From Platycnemis pennipes (lineage: Eukaryota; Arthropoda; Insecta; Odonata; Platycnemididae), in the NCBI GenBank assembly GCA_933228895.1, contig OW121853.1:81018645-81082644 (forward strand): DNA of 64,000 nt, given 5' to 3'. The position numbers and the translations under genes are program-made. The notes under the pieces were generated by a model. The model was given only the letters and a program-made list of their open reading frames with translations. It ran no database searches and had not been told where the DNA came from. This document shows, piece after piece, positions 33,743 to 45,942 of this stretch. The first letter of the stretch is position 1, and every line of letters begins with the position of its first letter.

Positions 33743-35523
33743 AAATGAGGATGAAATGAATGAAAGTAAACGATTTGTCAAAGCTTAGTTTTTTGGGCAC
33801 TCTTGAAGACTTCGGTTATATCACAACGTGTAATCTTACTTAAACCTAAGACTAATATGTCCATATCTAGCCAGGAACGAAACCGTAGTTGCTAGGCCGG
33901 CGCTTTACTACCTCACTGCCTTTACACCATAACTATTGTCCCTGAACTATTTCAGTCCACTAAATTCCACTACGTCATAAAAATTCTTTTCTTTACGACA
34001 ACGACCAAACCCTACGAAATTCTATTACCTCTACTTGTCTCTTACTATATCGCGGCCAAGCATTATCAATTCATGTACGCGATTTATTCTACAAAACACT
34101 GAGCACCACTACGATCGCTATTTTTTCGCACTGCCGCACCCTCTATACCCCTCTCCTTCCCCATGAGTCACGGTTACATTTCGCTTGGTTTAAAAACCAA
34201 CTAAAAATGTTACATGAAATATATTATTTGGTCACCACGGAAACCGACTTACGCTGGCCCCATTTCTTACTTGTGAAGTCAAACCATAATTGTGGCGGGC
34301 TGCCCTAAATTGGAGCATCCTGCTCCGATTTCCACATCCCGTCTCTTTTTCTTTTTTTCCTTCCAAACTTTCAATGAAGCACCCAGGCTTAATTTTTTAA
34401 ATGAGGCCGAAGTCTACGTCTAAAAGGTAAGATTTATGCCCTATTGGTCCTTTGTTATTAGTAACTGGGATGCTAAGTTTCCACCAAGATAATTAAGCAA
34501 TGTTGATTAGGAGGGGATGCTTGTTTAATGAACGCATTGAATAATTAAAATGTTGAAACACAATAACGGGCCATAGTCTGCCACAACCCTGTTCAAAGAC
34601 TAGATATATGGAGAGATTTTGAGTTAATGAAAGGATACGTAAGCTTAAATAATGGGAAAATTGATACCGAAACGCTTCCACAGTAAATGGCGCATTAAGT
34701 CTATAATTCTTTAAAGTATTTTATTTTTTCACCTTCAATAAAATCCACTCTTAGTTAAATGAATGCTCTCAACAACTTTTCCTGGGACTACATCTCAGAT
34801 AAATGAACTCATTACCATTTACCATGCATAAGTTAATTCAAAATTGGTTCCGCTACAAATGCTGATTCTAACTAACGTGGCCACTAAATTCTAATCTAAA
34901 CAACTTATATATCAATACAATTACCAGCTTTTTAGCTATAGCTTTTTAGCATATTGATAAATCGTGAGTCTGTCCAAGGAACAAAAAACGTGTATATCCG
35001 CTAAGACCCTTGGACTGACTCTTTAGCTAGAATATAGCGGATACTTAATATAAATATTTAGTCTTCAATTAATAGAAATATGGCTAATGCTAGAGTTTGA
35101 ATAAGGTGATACTTTACATAAATATGCTCAGCAATTGTAGAAAGCAATTTAAAACCAACGATACACCTGCTCAACGCTCTTCTTTCAACAGATTATGAAA
35201 ATTATACTGATTTTTCCTTCATCGCTCTTTTGTTTAATGAGGGATTATTTTAGAGTAATTCAAGTGTAAATAATTTCGAAATTTAGCGACACCAAACAAT
35301 AATACACATGCAACCGTGAAAATATTTTGCAGGATAAATAGGGAGAAAATAAATAGTTTTAGGGTAACGTAGAATACATAATAATTCTACTGCAACTAAA
35401 TGTTTATAACAGTTAAATATGCTGCCTGTGATACGTAAAGCAATCCTGACGTTTCTCTCTTTTCTAACTTTTTCTCTCACGGAGTTTCCCTTATGTTACC
35501 GCTTACATTATGCTAAGAATGCT
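33743..35523. other. No gene seen
   Basis: AT-rich sequence. GTATATCCGCTA near 34991 and TAGCGGATAC near 35034 form an imperfect inverted pair around 30 bases. AGCTTTTTAGC occurs twice at 34926-34950. Confidence 0.4.
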
Positions 35524-35667
35524 AAATTATTTCTCTTTTCATACCATTCACATGCTGACGAGATTATTGGAAGTAGATGAAAAGAAATACCAGCGACAAA
35601 TTTGAGGGATAGCGAAACCGTCGTTTCATTGTAGTACAAGTGCAATTTGCTCGAGCCCTCAGCCATT
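35524..35667 (+). repeat. Local direct repeat, copy A
   Basis: A block of about 144 bases, almost identical to 36152-36299. Shared landmarks: AAATTATTTCTCTTTTCATA, CCATTCACATGCTGACGA, GCGACAAATTTGAGGGATAG and TTTGCTCGAGCCCTCAGCCA. The copies differ by scattered substitutions and small indels. The unit has no protein motif or terminal repeats. Confidence 0.85.
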
Positions 35668-36151
35668 GCGAGGCGTTAACGCCGCAGATCCTGTTGATCG
35701 ACCGATTGGTTTTGACTGGATTGGATTAACGCTTATAGCCTGTCAATATAAAAAGTAATAGATGAGTAAGTTCAGGTGGTGGCACTTACAACTAAATTAA
35801 TTTCTTAGAGCTACCGAATTCTAAACCTCGAAATTCAGTTGTATATCATCGGATACATCCGCTTTCCCACCTGCTTCCACGCAGGAGATAGCACGGAAAA
35901 ACTAATTGCAATAAAATTGTGATCATCTTATTTCAATGTAATTGAGATTCTCCATGATAGTAACAGTCATCCTAAGTTAACTCGCGGAAATTCGAGGAGC
36001 CTTAATTCCAAGCCGCTATTCCACTGACGCAATATAATATAGAAGACAAATTCCACCTTTTGAAGGGATGTGATTCCTTACCTTAGGTATGAATTTTATC
36101 ATCATTAAACTGAAATCACAACCAATAGTGAGAAATTACCAATAGTGAGCC
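35668..36151. other. Spacer between direct repeats
   Basis: No gene or known repeat. AATAGTGAGAAATTACC at 36123-36140 recurs at 36321-36338, flanking copy B, with a further partial AATAGTGAG at 36141. Confidence 0.4.
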
Positions 36152-36299
36152 AAATTATTTCTCTTTTCATACCATTCACATGCTGACGAAATTATTGGAG
36201 GTAGATGGAAAGAAATGCCGCTCTCCAGCGACAAATTTGAGGGATAGCGAAACCGTAGTTTCATTGTACAGGTGCGATTTGCTCGAGCCCTCAGCCATT
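36152..36299 (+). repeat. Local direct repeat, copy B
   Basis: Second copy of the block at 35524-35667, offset by about 627 bases. It carries a few extra bases (GCTCTC near 36220) and lacks a few near 36268 relative to copy A. The short AATAGTGAGAAATTACC repeats lie on both sides of this copy. Confidence 0.85.
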
Positions 36300-38100
36300 T
36301 CACGCATCTCATACATAATAGTGAGAAATTACCTAGACATTCGAGATTTTAATCATAGCCCTTGTTCAAATTAATTCAGTATCAAGCATTTCAAACCTAA
36401 ATTTCTCAATTTTTTTGCATAATATCCTTAAAAAATATGAAGTTATTGCCGTATTTTTTTCATTTTAGATAAGTGCGATTTTTGCCAACGGCAAAAGTGA
36501 AGCTTGCTCCTTGACAGTGTTTGTATTATAGGAAATTGGTAAATATCGCAGAAGATATATAGGTATATACTTTTTTTTATTCTAATATTAAGTATCTTAA
36601 CCCGGCAATGCATCACACTTCAATATTATCAACGAATCCGCTGAATGAAGCGAGTAGGAAAGAAAAAAATGATATTCGCGTTAACAATGCGCGTGCTGTC
36701 TTTCACGTAATTAAATCAATTTTAGACTCTGCTTAAATACAAACAATATACCACATAAAAGAAAAACTTGTACAGTGACTACTCAAATAGATCATCGGAG
36801 TACGGGAGTGCAGTATACGAGGGAGTATATATAGAACAATAAGGGACGTTAAAAGTACACATTTCTTTTTCTCTGAGAAGGGTCAAACGTCCGACGCATT
36901 GAGCTCCAAAAGACGTTGCTTTCCAGGAATTGGAAATATTTATTTGCAATATCAAATGGATTTATCATAGCAATGCCTCGATAGAAAACATCGGTAGGGA
37001 ATGCAATAAACAATTAGCGTACGAGATTCTTCAAATCGCCAACGCTCCCTTTCATTCTAACAGCTTCCATGATACGAAATTCGGAATAATCCTGCCAAAT
37101 TGTTGAACGACGTTCACTCGAACTGGTAAAGAATGATATTTCCTATAATAAAGGGAATCATTTTCATAAAATGACAACAACGTTTGATGAGTAATGATAA
37201 TAAAAGTAAAACATAAATATTGGATCCGAGTAGACTCTAAAGCAGAGAAAGAGTTTTCTATTCGTTTCGGCGAATCCCCAAGCACATAATTTAAGAGAGC
37301 AAGTCTACTTAAAAAAAAAACAGGTAGTCGATAAGAACATTTTATATTCTTCTCTTTGCTCCTTTATTCTCAACTTAACTAAAATATACTAATCGTGTCT
37401 GAAATCTGCAATCCCTTTGCACAAAAATATAAGTAAGAAAATTCCCATCGTAAAATACTCAAATTCTAATATCTATCTCATTCGAATTCTGATATCGATC
37501 CTCCAAACAGCGCGAGGAGTATGTTAACCCGCTGCTCAGGAAGGCCATGTTTCAACTATGACAGTAAACGTAAACTGGCTTTAGTACAATTCTCAAAAGG
37601 AAAAAATTCGTCTTCAGTCATGATGAAGCTTAAGTTGACTAAATCAAATCAGTAAAAACTTGCAATCCATGAAGAGGAACACACAGTGTGTTCCACAAAT
37701 AAATGTGTTTAAAAAGTCACATACTTGTGTGGGTAAAGCATAACGATTCTAGACACGCATCCTTTACGAAAACATCCACAGTTAAAATGGAGGCGGAAAA
37801 ATTCTAAAATATAACCCGGGGATAGTTGACATTTCATATTAAAGGATATACGAGTCAAGTTTAGGTATATGCACAGTTATATAACCAATCCGTCTGGGCT
37901 TGTTGAGATTACTTGTAGTTTTGTGTTATTTGCAGAGACTATTTGGAGTTTCTATTGCTAAGCATTTCATGAATGCGGGGAAAATCACAACACCATTCGC
38001 GCGATAAGCATTAAATTTGTGGCATTCCCTCTTATTAGTTAGCGATTACATTATTACGGTGGAAAATTGCGCAGTTACACACCAAACTGAAAGCAAAGAC
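36300..38100. other. No gene seen
   Basis: AT-rich sequence with no recognisable gene or repeat beyond homopolymer runs. Confidence 0.45.
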
Positions 38101-38199
38101 ATCAGGTTATGATGCTCAAAACATTCCCCACTCAAATATCTCGGCTGCGAAAAACACCCTTCATTCAACACGGAGACACATTTACCCAGTTTCCGGGCG

Positions 38200-39080
38200 C
38201 GAAGTTTATTCTAAATCGTCGGGCTCTCTCGAGCGAGGATATCAGGGATGCGGTTGAGTTTTCCCCCCGTTTCTTCGCAATGCTTAAACGCCAGCCAGCG
38301 AGGCGCGAAAAAGACTCCACAGCTCCGAATGAATAGAGCCCGCGCAAGAAAAATCCAACAGCCCTCCCTATCCCCTTTGTTTCGAAATTCGCGAGTCGTC
38401 AAAAATAATAGACCACAAGAGAATCCCGCAGTAGGGTGAGAGAGAAAGCGAGGGAGGGAGCCAAGAGGAGTGGATGGATCCGAATAACATTCGCGCGCCC
38501 GACAAACAAGCACGGAAAAGAAAAATATTGAGAGCGCATTTCCAAAAGAGAAAAAATATTTGGAAAAAAATTTTTTTTTGGCTCTCTGCGGATCATTCAT
38601 TCGAAATAATCGTCCTCATGGTTTTATTTCTGGGCCGCTAAAAAAAACGAAGTTAATAGCGTCGGGTTTTTTTCTCTTCCCGGAAGCAAATTTTTTTAAT
38701 GGGACAAAAAAGGTACGAGCGGACCAAATCACTGCACGCAGGGTGGGGTAGAGAGAATGAGGTAGGTAATACTCGACGGGGTGAGTGTCGTGGAGCGGTA
38801 GGAAAAGCGAGGGCGTCCACGAGGGGGGAAGGTGAGCGGGTGGGAAGAGGAGGGATGGATAGGGGTTGAGAGGACAGCGGGGAGGATGGCACAGCGGGTC
38901 CGGGAACGGATTCGTGAAGCGGAGGAATGTACCGGTCGAACTAACGGCGAGAACGCACCCTTCAACGCCGATCGCAGTCGTACATCTGAACAAAACGTAT
39001 TCCTCACCCACCCCCCTCCCACGAGAGAGTATCGGATTAACAAAAAATAAAGAGTAGCTGGAGGGAGCAACGGCAGAGAA
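38200..39080. other. GC-rich, CpG-containing block, G-rich on plus strand
   Basis: Composition changes sharply. The plus strand becomes purine- and G-rich, especially at 38740-38910, with many CG dinucleotides and GAG/GAGA tracts (38436-38462). Open frames of up to 159 codons (minus, 38616-39095) reflect stop-poor GC-rich DNA and are rich in Pro, Ser, Leu and Phe without a known motif. This could be a promoter or first exon of an unseen gene, or only a compositional island. No start site or splice signal can be fixed. Confidence 0.35.
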
Positions 39081-39750
39081 CCAAATCGTTCCCATTTCAG
39101 CAACTTGACGTCTCTAGGACTGCGCCATACTTGATTTAGATCATTGCAGAGCCAGGTTCATCGAGCCTCGCACACCTGTCGATACATAAGGGTAGTCTCC
39201 GCGATTGTAACGGGCCACATCATAAAATAAACGCTGGTTTGCACATCTGATACAGTGATTATGACACACCACGAGATGGCCTAGAAAATACTCGAATGTT
39301 TCAAACAAACTTTGTCGGTAGCGAAAATTCCGGAGAGAGAAAAATAATGCTGATTTAAAAATATTGCCGCCTTCAAAGACATTTTCTTGTGTGTTTCTCA
39401 ATGAAAACGAGTGGGAGAATAACTTCTACGGACTATTGTTGGCGCGGATGCTATGGAAAATTTTTCAAACTATGTTTTCCCTTTAGCTCACAATGATATA
39501 TCTCTATTTTTTCTCACGCTCATCCAATTTACGCAAAAGAAACTGATACAGCACAGTTATATCTGATGCATTCATCGTATAAGTGCCACTCTCACCCAAT
39601 TTTATGATATTTATGGGATCGAAATCGCTCAATCAACCCGCTCTTAAATCCCCATCACTTCATATCTTTTAGATCGGAATGGGGGAGAGGGTGGGTGGTG
39701 GATGGGTGATAACTTGGATGGGGAATCCTATATTTCCATCGGAAAATCGA
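39081..39750. other. No gene seen between GC blocks
   Basis: AT-rich sequence separating the two GC-rich blocks. An 86-codon minus frame (39141-39401) has no recognisable motif. Confidence 0.4.
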
Positions 39751-39759
39751 ATTGACATC

Positions 39760-40390
39760 GCAGTCGATACATCGCAATATCATCACACAGCCCCAAGCGT
39801 TCCCTCCATCGCTCCAAAATCTTTCTTCGCCCGCACCCCTAAAGCCACGTACCTCATCTCCCCACACACCACTGCCTCTTACTTCCCCAACATTTCCCAC
39901 CCCACCTTACTTTCCCATACCCCTCAAACTTCACGGTCGCAAGCTCAAACCCACCATTTCGTTCAGCGTCGACGTTTCCGACTCCACTATCCGAAGCACC
40001 AGCATTCCAATCCTTACAGTCAGCCTATCCTCTCTCTCTCTCACCCTCTCTTCCTCCACACTAACCTTTCGGCATCCGCAGCTTCCCCGCTCCGGGTTCA
40101 CCCTTCCCACCAACCCCCTAGCCACCCTCAGCTCCCCCTCCCACCCCCCCAACCACCCTCCGCTCACGTCACATTTTCCACGCGGGATCGCTCCGCTCCC
40201 AACCGCTAAGCTCCCAATAATTTTTCCCCACGGGCACGGTCGACAATTTCGTTCCTTTTTTTCCGCCTCGCCCTCTCCGCTTTCCGCCTCTCACGCGAAA
40301 AATTCTCACCCCACGTGTTCCGGCATTGGACTCTTCGCGTTCTGCGTGGGATGCGCTTGTGGGAGGTGGGTGAGGGAGGGATAATAGTAA
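39760..40390. other. GC-rich block, C-rich on plus strand
   Basis: From 39779 to about 40200 the plus strand is strongly pyrimidine-rich, with few G. From 40160 to 40350 it is dense in CpG (I count about two dozen CG in 240 bases). A 210-codon plus frame (39752-40384) and a 176-codon plus frame (39679-40209) in another phase are both Pro/Ser/Thr/His-rich low-complexity translations. Overlap of two such frames argues that they come from composition rather than coding. It is a candidate promoter or untranslated first exon. Confidence 0.35.
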
Positions 40391-40399
40391 CAGATATTT

Positions 40400-43300
40400 A
40401 CCGCCCTTGGTAGCGTGAAGTTTCGAGGGTAAAAGGGTCCCATACATGTCCCTATACCTCTTCCCGACGGACCAGTCGACGATTTCCCTCGAACATAAGG
40501 GGTTAAGAAACTCAACTGCAAGATGTAAAAAATGGTAAAGCTGACGTGAAGATGGGTGGGTAAAAAAATATACCATTATCAAAATGGAAAAGAAAATACA
40601 AAAACGGTAAACACGCCCCTATCAGAATGTATGTTCTCTCCATGTTTCTGAGCCTCACTTCCATTGAAAGTTAGCGTTATCTCATCAGTTAAACGATCAT
40701 AGTGCTACAGCTCAAAATTTCAGCGAAAATGCGTTTCTGATACGTTTCTACACTTCTGGGACCAGATTTAATCACAACCACTTGGTTTTAATGAAGACTA
40801 GATACCATGCCATTAAGATCTACCTCAATTTACGACACGTCACTTTCCCTCGGAATTAGAATCGTTTTACTGCAGGCGACATTTCCGGACGTTTTAACTG
40901 ACTCCACAAATGTCATGAATATCGATTAGTAGAAGAATGAAATTGATGGTGCTCCAGCTACTGAGGTCATATCGCAGAATATAACCCAAAACACGGTATT
41001 GCATCCCAAACGGGAAACGCAACAGTAACTATCAGATTACCATGCCGGCACTTTGCCAACCAGGCCTTCTTGGGAGCCGTGATATTTATTTCCTTAAATA
41101 CTTTTCTTTTAATAAGCAGCCTATGGACACTATTTCTTGAGTTCCGATTTTTCTTTAATCCTAATTGCAATCTTCGGCAATGAAATTCTCTACTCTCCTT
41201 CCTTGTCTTCAGTAGGCTATTCTTGTCGATTTCTGAAGGATGTGTCAATGGGCTAATTTTCCTTGAACTTTCACATACAACTTTCTTATTTGATGATTAC
41301 AAATTCATAAAAATCCATTTGTGTCTTCCCGAGTTGAAGGTGTTTGCTGGGAATTTTCGTTCAGTGGAAAATGCCGCACAGTAGTTCGGATCATGAATAA
41401 GGCGGACAAAAGTTACTTTTTCAACTTTCTCGAAACTCAATTTGAACTTGTGGTTCATGTAGTGTATTGTCTGGGACATCCTACAGTGTACTTATTTTTG
41501 CATATGCTAAATTATTAAGCTAAGTACATTGCTTCAAAATAGCGCAATTTTCCACTAATACACGCTCTTTCAATTTTTTTTCCAAAAATGCATCATTTGA
41601 ACATTTTATTGCTACAATTCGTAATAAAAATTGAGAAAACACTGTGAAGCATATATATGGCCATTACACTACCCCAGTTTGTATATTTCAATATTTTGGT
41701 GATTATTTTTATCGTTGAAATAGTGCGTGAAGAGGAATACACTTTTCTAATAATGTTGTGTAATTTTTGGATTATAAAAAAGGTTACGACTGACACGGAG
41801 ATTTTACGATGGAAAGACTAAACTGTAGTTCGACAACTTTAATGCATAAATCATCTGCAAATACTTGCAAATACGAAATTGGCAATGAGTTATGTTACTC
41901 TTTGCCACGTTTGTGAGCGACGGCACCGATGAGTATCTGTAGAAATATGTTGTAAAATGTTCTATTTTCTATTTTACTAAAATTAGGGTCGTGTAAATGG
42001 AAATTTATACTGTTTTTTGCCAGTTTCATATTCTGATCAGGTCAGATATAGTCTAGAAAGAGTGAGAGATAGAATTTCCGCCCTCGATACTTCATAGCTA
42101 CAAAATGCTGGAAGAGGAAGAAAAAGTTTTCTTCGATCACTGCTCAGTACTATTCCTATCTACTTTTCGCAATCATTTAAAGCAATAATAACTGATTGAT
42201 AACTAATTATACGCAATAATATAATAATGCACTGTTGTTGGGGAAACCCACCACTGGCCTTTCTCTCACAGCCACATAAGTACTAAAGGAAACCGCTATT
42301 CAAACATGTGGTGGACCCACGTGAAGTGGGAAAGGGTCGGAAGTAGGATATTGTACTACTTTTACATGGTGCACCAACCAACTTGTGTTTATTGCTGATA
42401 TTCGGTGTATTTGGCCTGCAGGAGATGGGGATTTCACCCACCATCGAAGTAAGTGTTGCAGGTGGTGAATTATGTGGTTTTTACTGCAGTCGATTCTTGT
42501 TCGAAAAATTCTCCATGCGCTTTAAACTTCAGTTTTATGGCAGGGCTGCCGCTGGTATGCATTTCCGCACAATATCCAGGCACTACATATTTATCCTTAT
42601 GCGGTCAGCCAAAAATTCCTGGCTCTCCTCGGGGGTAGACCTAGGATTCTCAAGATCGGTAATAACCCCTCTTCTTAAATTCCTCTCTGTCTCAGCCGAA
42701 GCATTAAGAATAGTCTTTTTCAGTCACTCGTTTTCTATAGATGTGCACACATGTCAATTGTTATTCGTAGGTTACTCAGGTGACAAGAGGGTTCGTATTT
42801 TAAAAGGATCTCTTCAGTGAGAATTAGTACCGTGGTAACTCAATATTTTGTGATTCAAGGATTTGTCCATAAGTCCACAGCGATAAGGCTTTTTAAGCAG
42901 GTATGTTATTTTTATTTGTCCCTTTCTTAAATAAGGAGTAGGTCTAATATGCCTCACTAAACTCTGCATGGTTCTTACTTCCTTCTTAAACTATCAATTT
43001 AAGCGTTTAGACCTTTTCTTAATATTCCATGTCCCAGTGATTCATATTTTTAAATTTCAGCTGCCCTTGATGTTTCAGTGTGGGCAATTTCATGTATAGA
43101 TTCAGGATAGAAAAGAAGATTCAATTGACGTGAGGTAACGTAATTTCTGGAGGATTGCTTAAATTAAAACGAAGTCATGAATTGCAACCCAACTCTTTTT
43201 TTCGCACATAACCGGATGACATTTATAGATGAACAAAATCATCGATTTCCTTAAAATTACCGTAACCATCCAAACATTTCAGATTCGTATTTTCCCATTG

Positions 43301-45357
43301 CTTTAATAGTGAGGTGACGTAATTCTCCCTGTGATATTTTCAAAGTAGTAACCCTTTTTTACCGGGTATATCCTAAAAAATAAAGAGTAATTCGAGCAAA
43401 GGGTTTCCTGTTGTCATTATTCCATCAAAAAGAAGTAAAACTAATCTCACGGCGTTTTAGACCTGTCTCAAAAGGTTCGTAAACCCTTACAACAATCTCC
43501 GGACTCAGCGAGCGAGTGCAAGGAGTATGATTCATGGGAATTTGATTTAGTGTTATAAAAATCATGAAGATAATATATCCAATTAGCTCTTATTGAGATA
43601 AATGAATTGATTTTTCATTCAAGTACAATTTTTATCTTTATTAAATAATTGATTTGTTTTTTGTCCCAGCAGCACTTTCTCAGTTCGTGAAAATTGCGAT
43701 GCATTCAAACTTCAAATTAATTTATCTACCTACCTTCCCATACAGGTGTTTTATTTTTAATATTTTTACTAGCTTTGAGCTCTTAAAGCCGTAGAAGGCG
43801 AAGAGGTTAACAGAAATTAAATCATCATGTCGAAAAACATATCTGGTACAATTTTCATAGCAATCCGAAAAATATCTACTTTTTGTTTCTCTTTTTCGCG
43901 ATACGGACCACTGTGTGCCGTCTCTCTAGTAGTGTTAATAAACTAAGCAGCAAACTTATTTATGTAAATTTAAGTCCTCCACGTTTTCTTTCCACCTGTG
44001 GACTTTAGCTTCGTCTTCAATAGAAACGTCTACGCCCTTGTCCCGAAGAGCACTGCATCTTGCCCTGAGTTCCCAACAGTGGTTACTCGCGAACCTAAAG
44101 ACAGCATCTTCGTTCCAAGACAAAGGTTATTTTGTGATTCACATGTATTTTTCATCTATGTAAATTAATGTATCCGAAAATATCGAATACCAACTTAAAC
44201 TTTAAGTTTGACTCCACAAGCAAACATCTAAACTACTAACACTAAAAGAATAGCGCAGAACGCAGGCAGGTTTGGATGCATGACTACAGTTATCAATATG
44301 CTCTTCCCTGTTTTATCTTCTAGCGAGTATTTCACCACATTCGGTAGGTTCTATTGGTAGTAGAGAGGTTCCCATTTTAACTTATAGTAGTATTGCGCCC
44401 ACTGCGATAGTTAAATACGTAACATGAGTGCATTCGAGAATACACAATTCAATAGAAAAAAGAAATAGAAGTTTCCATCATTACTCTCTACTCCATTAAT
44501 GAAAATCAATTGAGTACTAATTTATGAAACGTTGTTAGCAAGTTATAATTTGACATGCTTAAAACTTCATCAAACGGACTAAAGAACACCTTTCCTACAT
44601 AGCATTTTAGAGACAGACAACATCATAATTTTATAACTACGGAAGTTATTTCGGCAAAAGAAAAATATAATATCTGGCAAACTCTAAGCCTACTTAAAAT
44701 TGCCGTTTTTAAACGTGTTCATATGAATTTCTCCAGGACATACTATGAATACCCCTTTGGCATCGATCCATCTATTCAGAAATGGCGTTCACAAAAAATT
44801 GATGGAAAATCCCACTCAATTAATTTAATGTTTTGGGATAATAACAAGTCAGAAACATTTCATTTTGTTCCAAAACGTATTTTATTACAGCGAATACCCA
44901 AAATATTAATCGGAATTGAGCTACGTGATGAGGCACATCCAGGGCTCGAGAGCTTTAATTGCGGCCTTAGCGGTTTTAAATAAATCCGGGTGCACCAAAC
45001 ACTACGCAAACAATAAATACAATTATCGCCCACAGGTTCTCTTAAAAATGTTATTCTGTTTCCTATTATCCAATAAGGCTTAATCTTTTATCGGCAACTC
45101 ACTAAAAAAATAATCACAATAAAAATATTTAGAGTTTTAAATTCCTATTAATAACTCATCAACTAACATATGAAAATAAGGTGCATGATCATTTCTTGTT
45201 ACAAAAGAAGATCCAGGCCTTGATTTCTAAAATTTAAAGTAATGGAAGGAATGAAAGTGCCTAAGATTCTTGGGTCTTGAGCAGACGCAACGGTTCATGT
45301 AAATAAAATGATGGCAGTTGTACATATAACTGATTTAAATGGCACGAATATAGTGTT
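40400..45357. other. No gene seen
   Basis: About 5 kb of AT-rich sequence. Longest frames are 42383-42820 (145 codons, plus) and 40967-41248 (93 codons, minus), and neither has a recognisable motif. No SINE, LINE or long inverted repeat was found on reading. Confidence 0.45.
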
Positions 45358-45694
45358 CGTAATCAGCCGGTTTAGTATTCGAGGAAGGCGAATGGTCATT
45401 TGCGCAAACCACGATAAGTGGGTATTAGGGTAGTGATAGGTATTTTCCAGGGAGTAGAAGGGATAGAGCGAAACCCGGCGTCGGCAGCAGCCAGCTCTTA
45501 ACGACAGGCGCCAGGGGTCCACGATTGAACCCCCATGGACGGAGTACAGCCCTCGAAGTGATTTCCACACAACACTAAATTGGGTACCGGTACAAGAATG
45601 GAAAATCTGTTACACTGCCGGAGTGAGAACCCAAGCCTTCTGGATGGCAATCCAATAATCTCCAGTTACCATACCACCCCGGTACCGTAATCAG
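45358..45694 (-). mobile_element. SINE copy with 9-bp target duplication
   Basis: The element is at 45367-45685 on the minus strand, flanked by CGTAATCAG at 45358-45366 and 45686-45694. Landmarks: GTCATTTGCGCAAACCACGA, GCGAAACCCGGCGTCGGCAG, ACGACAGGCGCCAGGGG, CCATGGACGGAGTACAGCC, and a degraded tRNA-like head (TGAGAACCCAAGCC, GTTACCATACCACC). It is clearly more diverged than the 12.66-, 28.76- and 63.23-kb copies but has the same ATTACCC-type end. Confidence 0.82.
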
Positions 45695-45906
45695 TCAGCA
45701 ACTAGCTTTTTTGGGTGAACATGGGACGTCCTTTTAAAGAGAATGGCAAAATATTTTTTGTTGCATTGAAATGAAACATTGTATAGTTTAGTTACTGCCT
45801 GCATAGCAAAGTTCGAGGTACTTCGCATTTGGATTCCTCGTAGATATGTTTTATTTCTTTTTTGTGTGTGTTCCAATCCTTGCGATTCTGATATGTCCTG
45901 TAACGC

Positions 45907-45942
45907 GACTGGGATATTTCCCAAACATGAAATATCCCAGTC
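45907..45942. repeat. Perfect 14-bp inverted repeat
   Basis: GACTGGGATATTTC, an 8-base loop, then GAAATATCCCAGTC. It is a hairpin of unknown role. No T run follows and no gene precedes it. Confidence 0.65.

Noticed and set aside
33850..33930. Possible second tRNA-like head on the minus strand
   Set aside because: A TTTCGTTCCTGG word resembles a B box, but the A-box half does not fit and no SINE body follows.
39679..40384. 176- and 210-codon Pro/Ser/Thr-rich frames
   Set aside because: They overlap in different phases within C-rich DNA that lacks stop codons. This is composition rather than coding.
42383..42820. 145-codon plus-strand open frame
   Set aside because: No domain or targeting signal, and a second overlapping frame exists at 42453-42638. 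I see no reason to call a gene.
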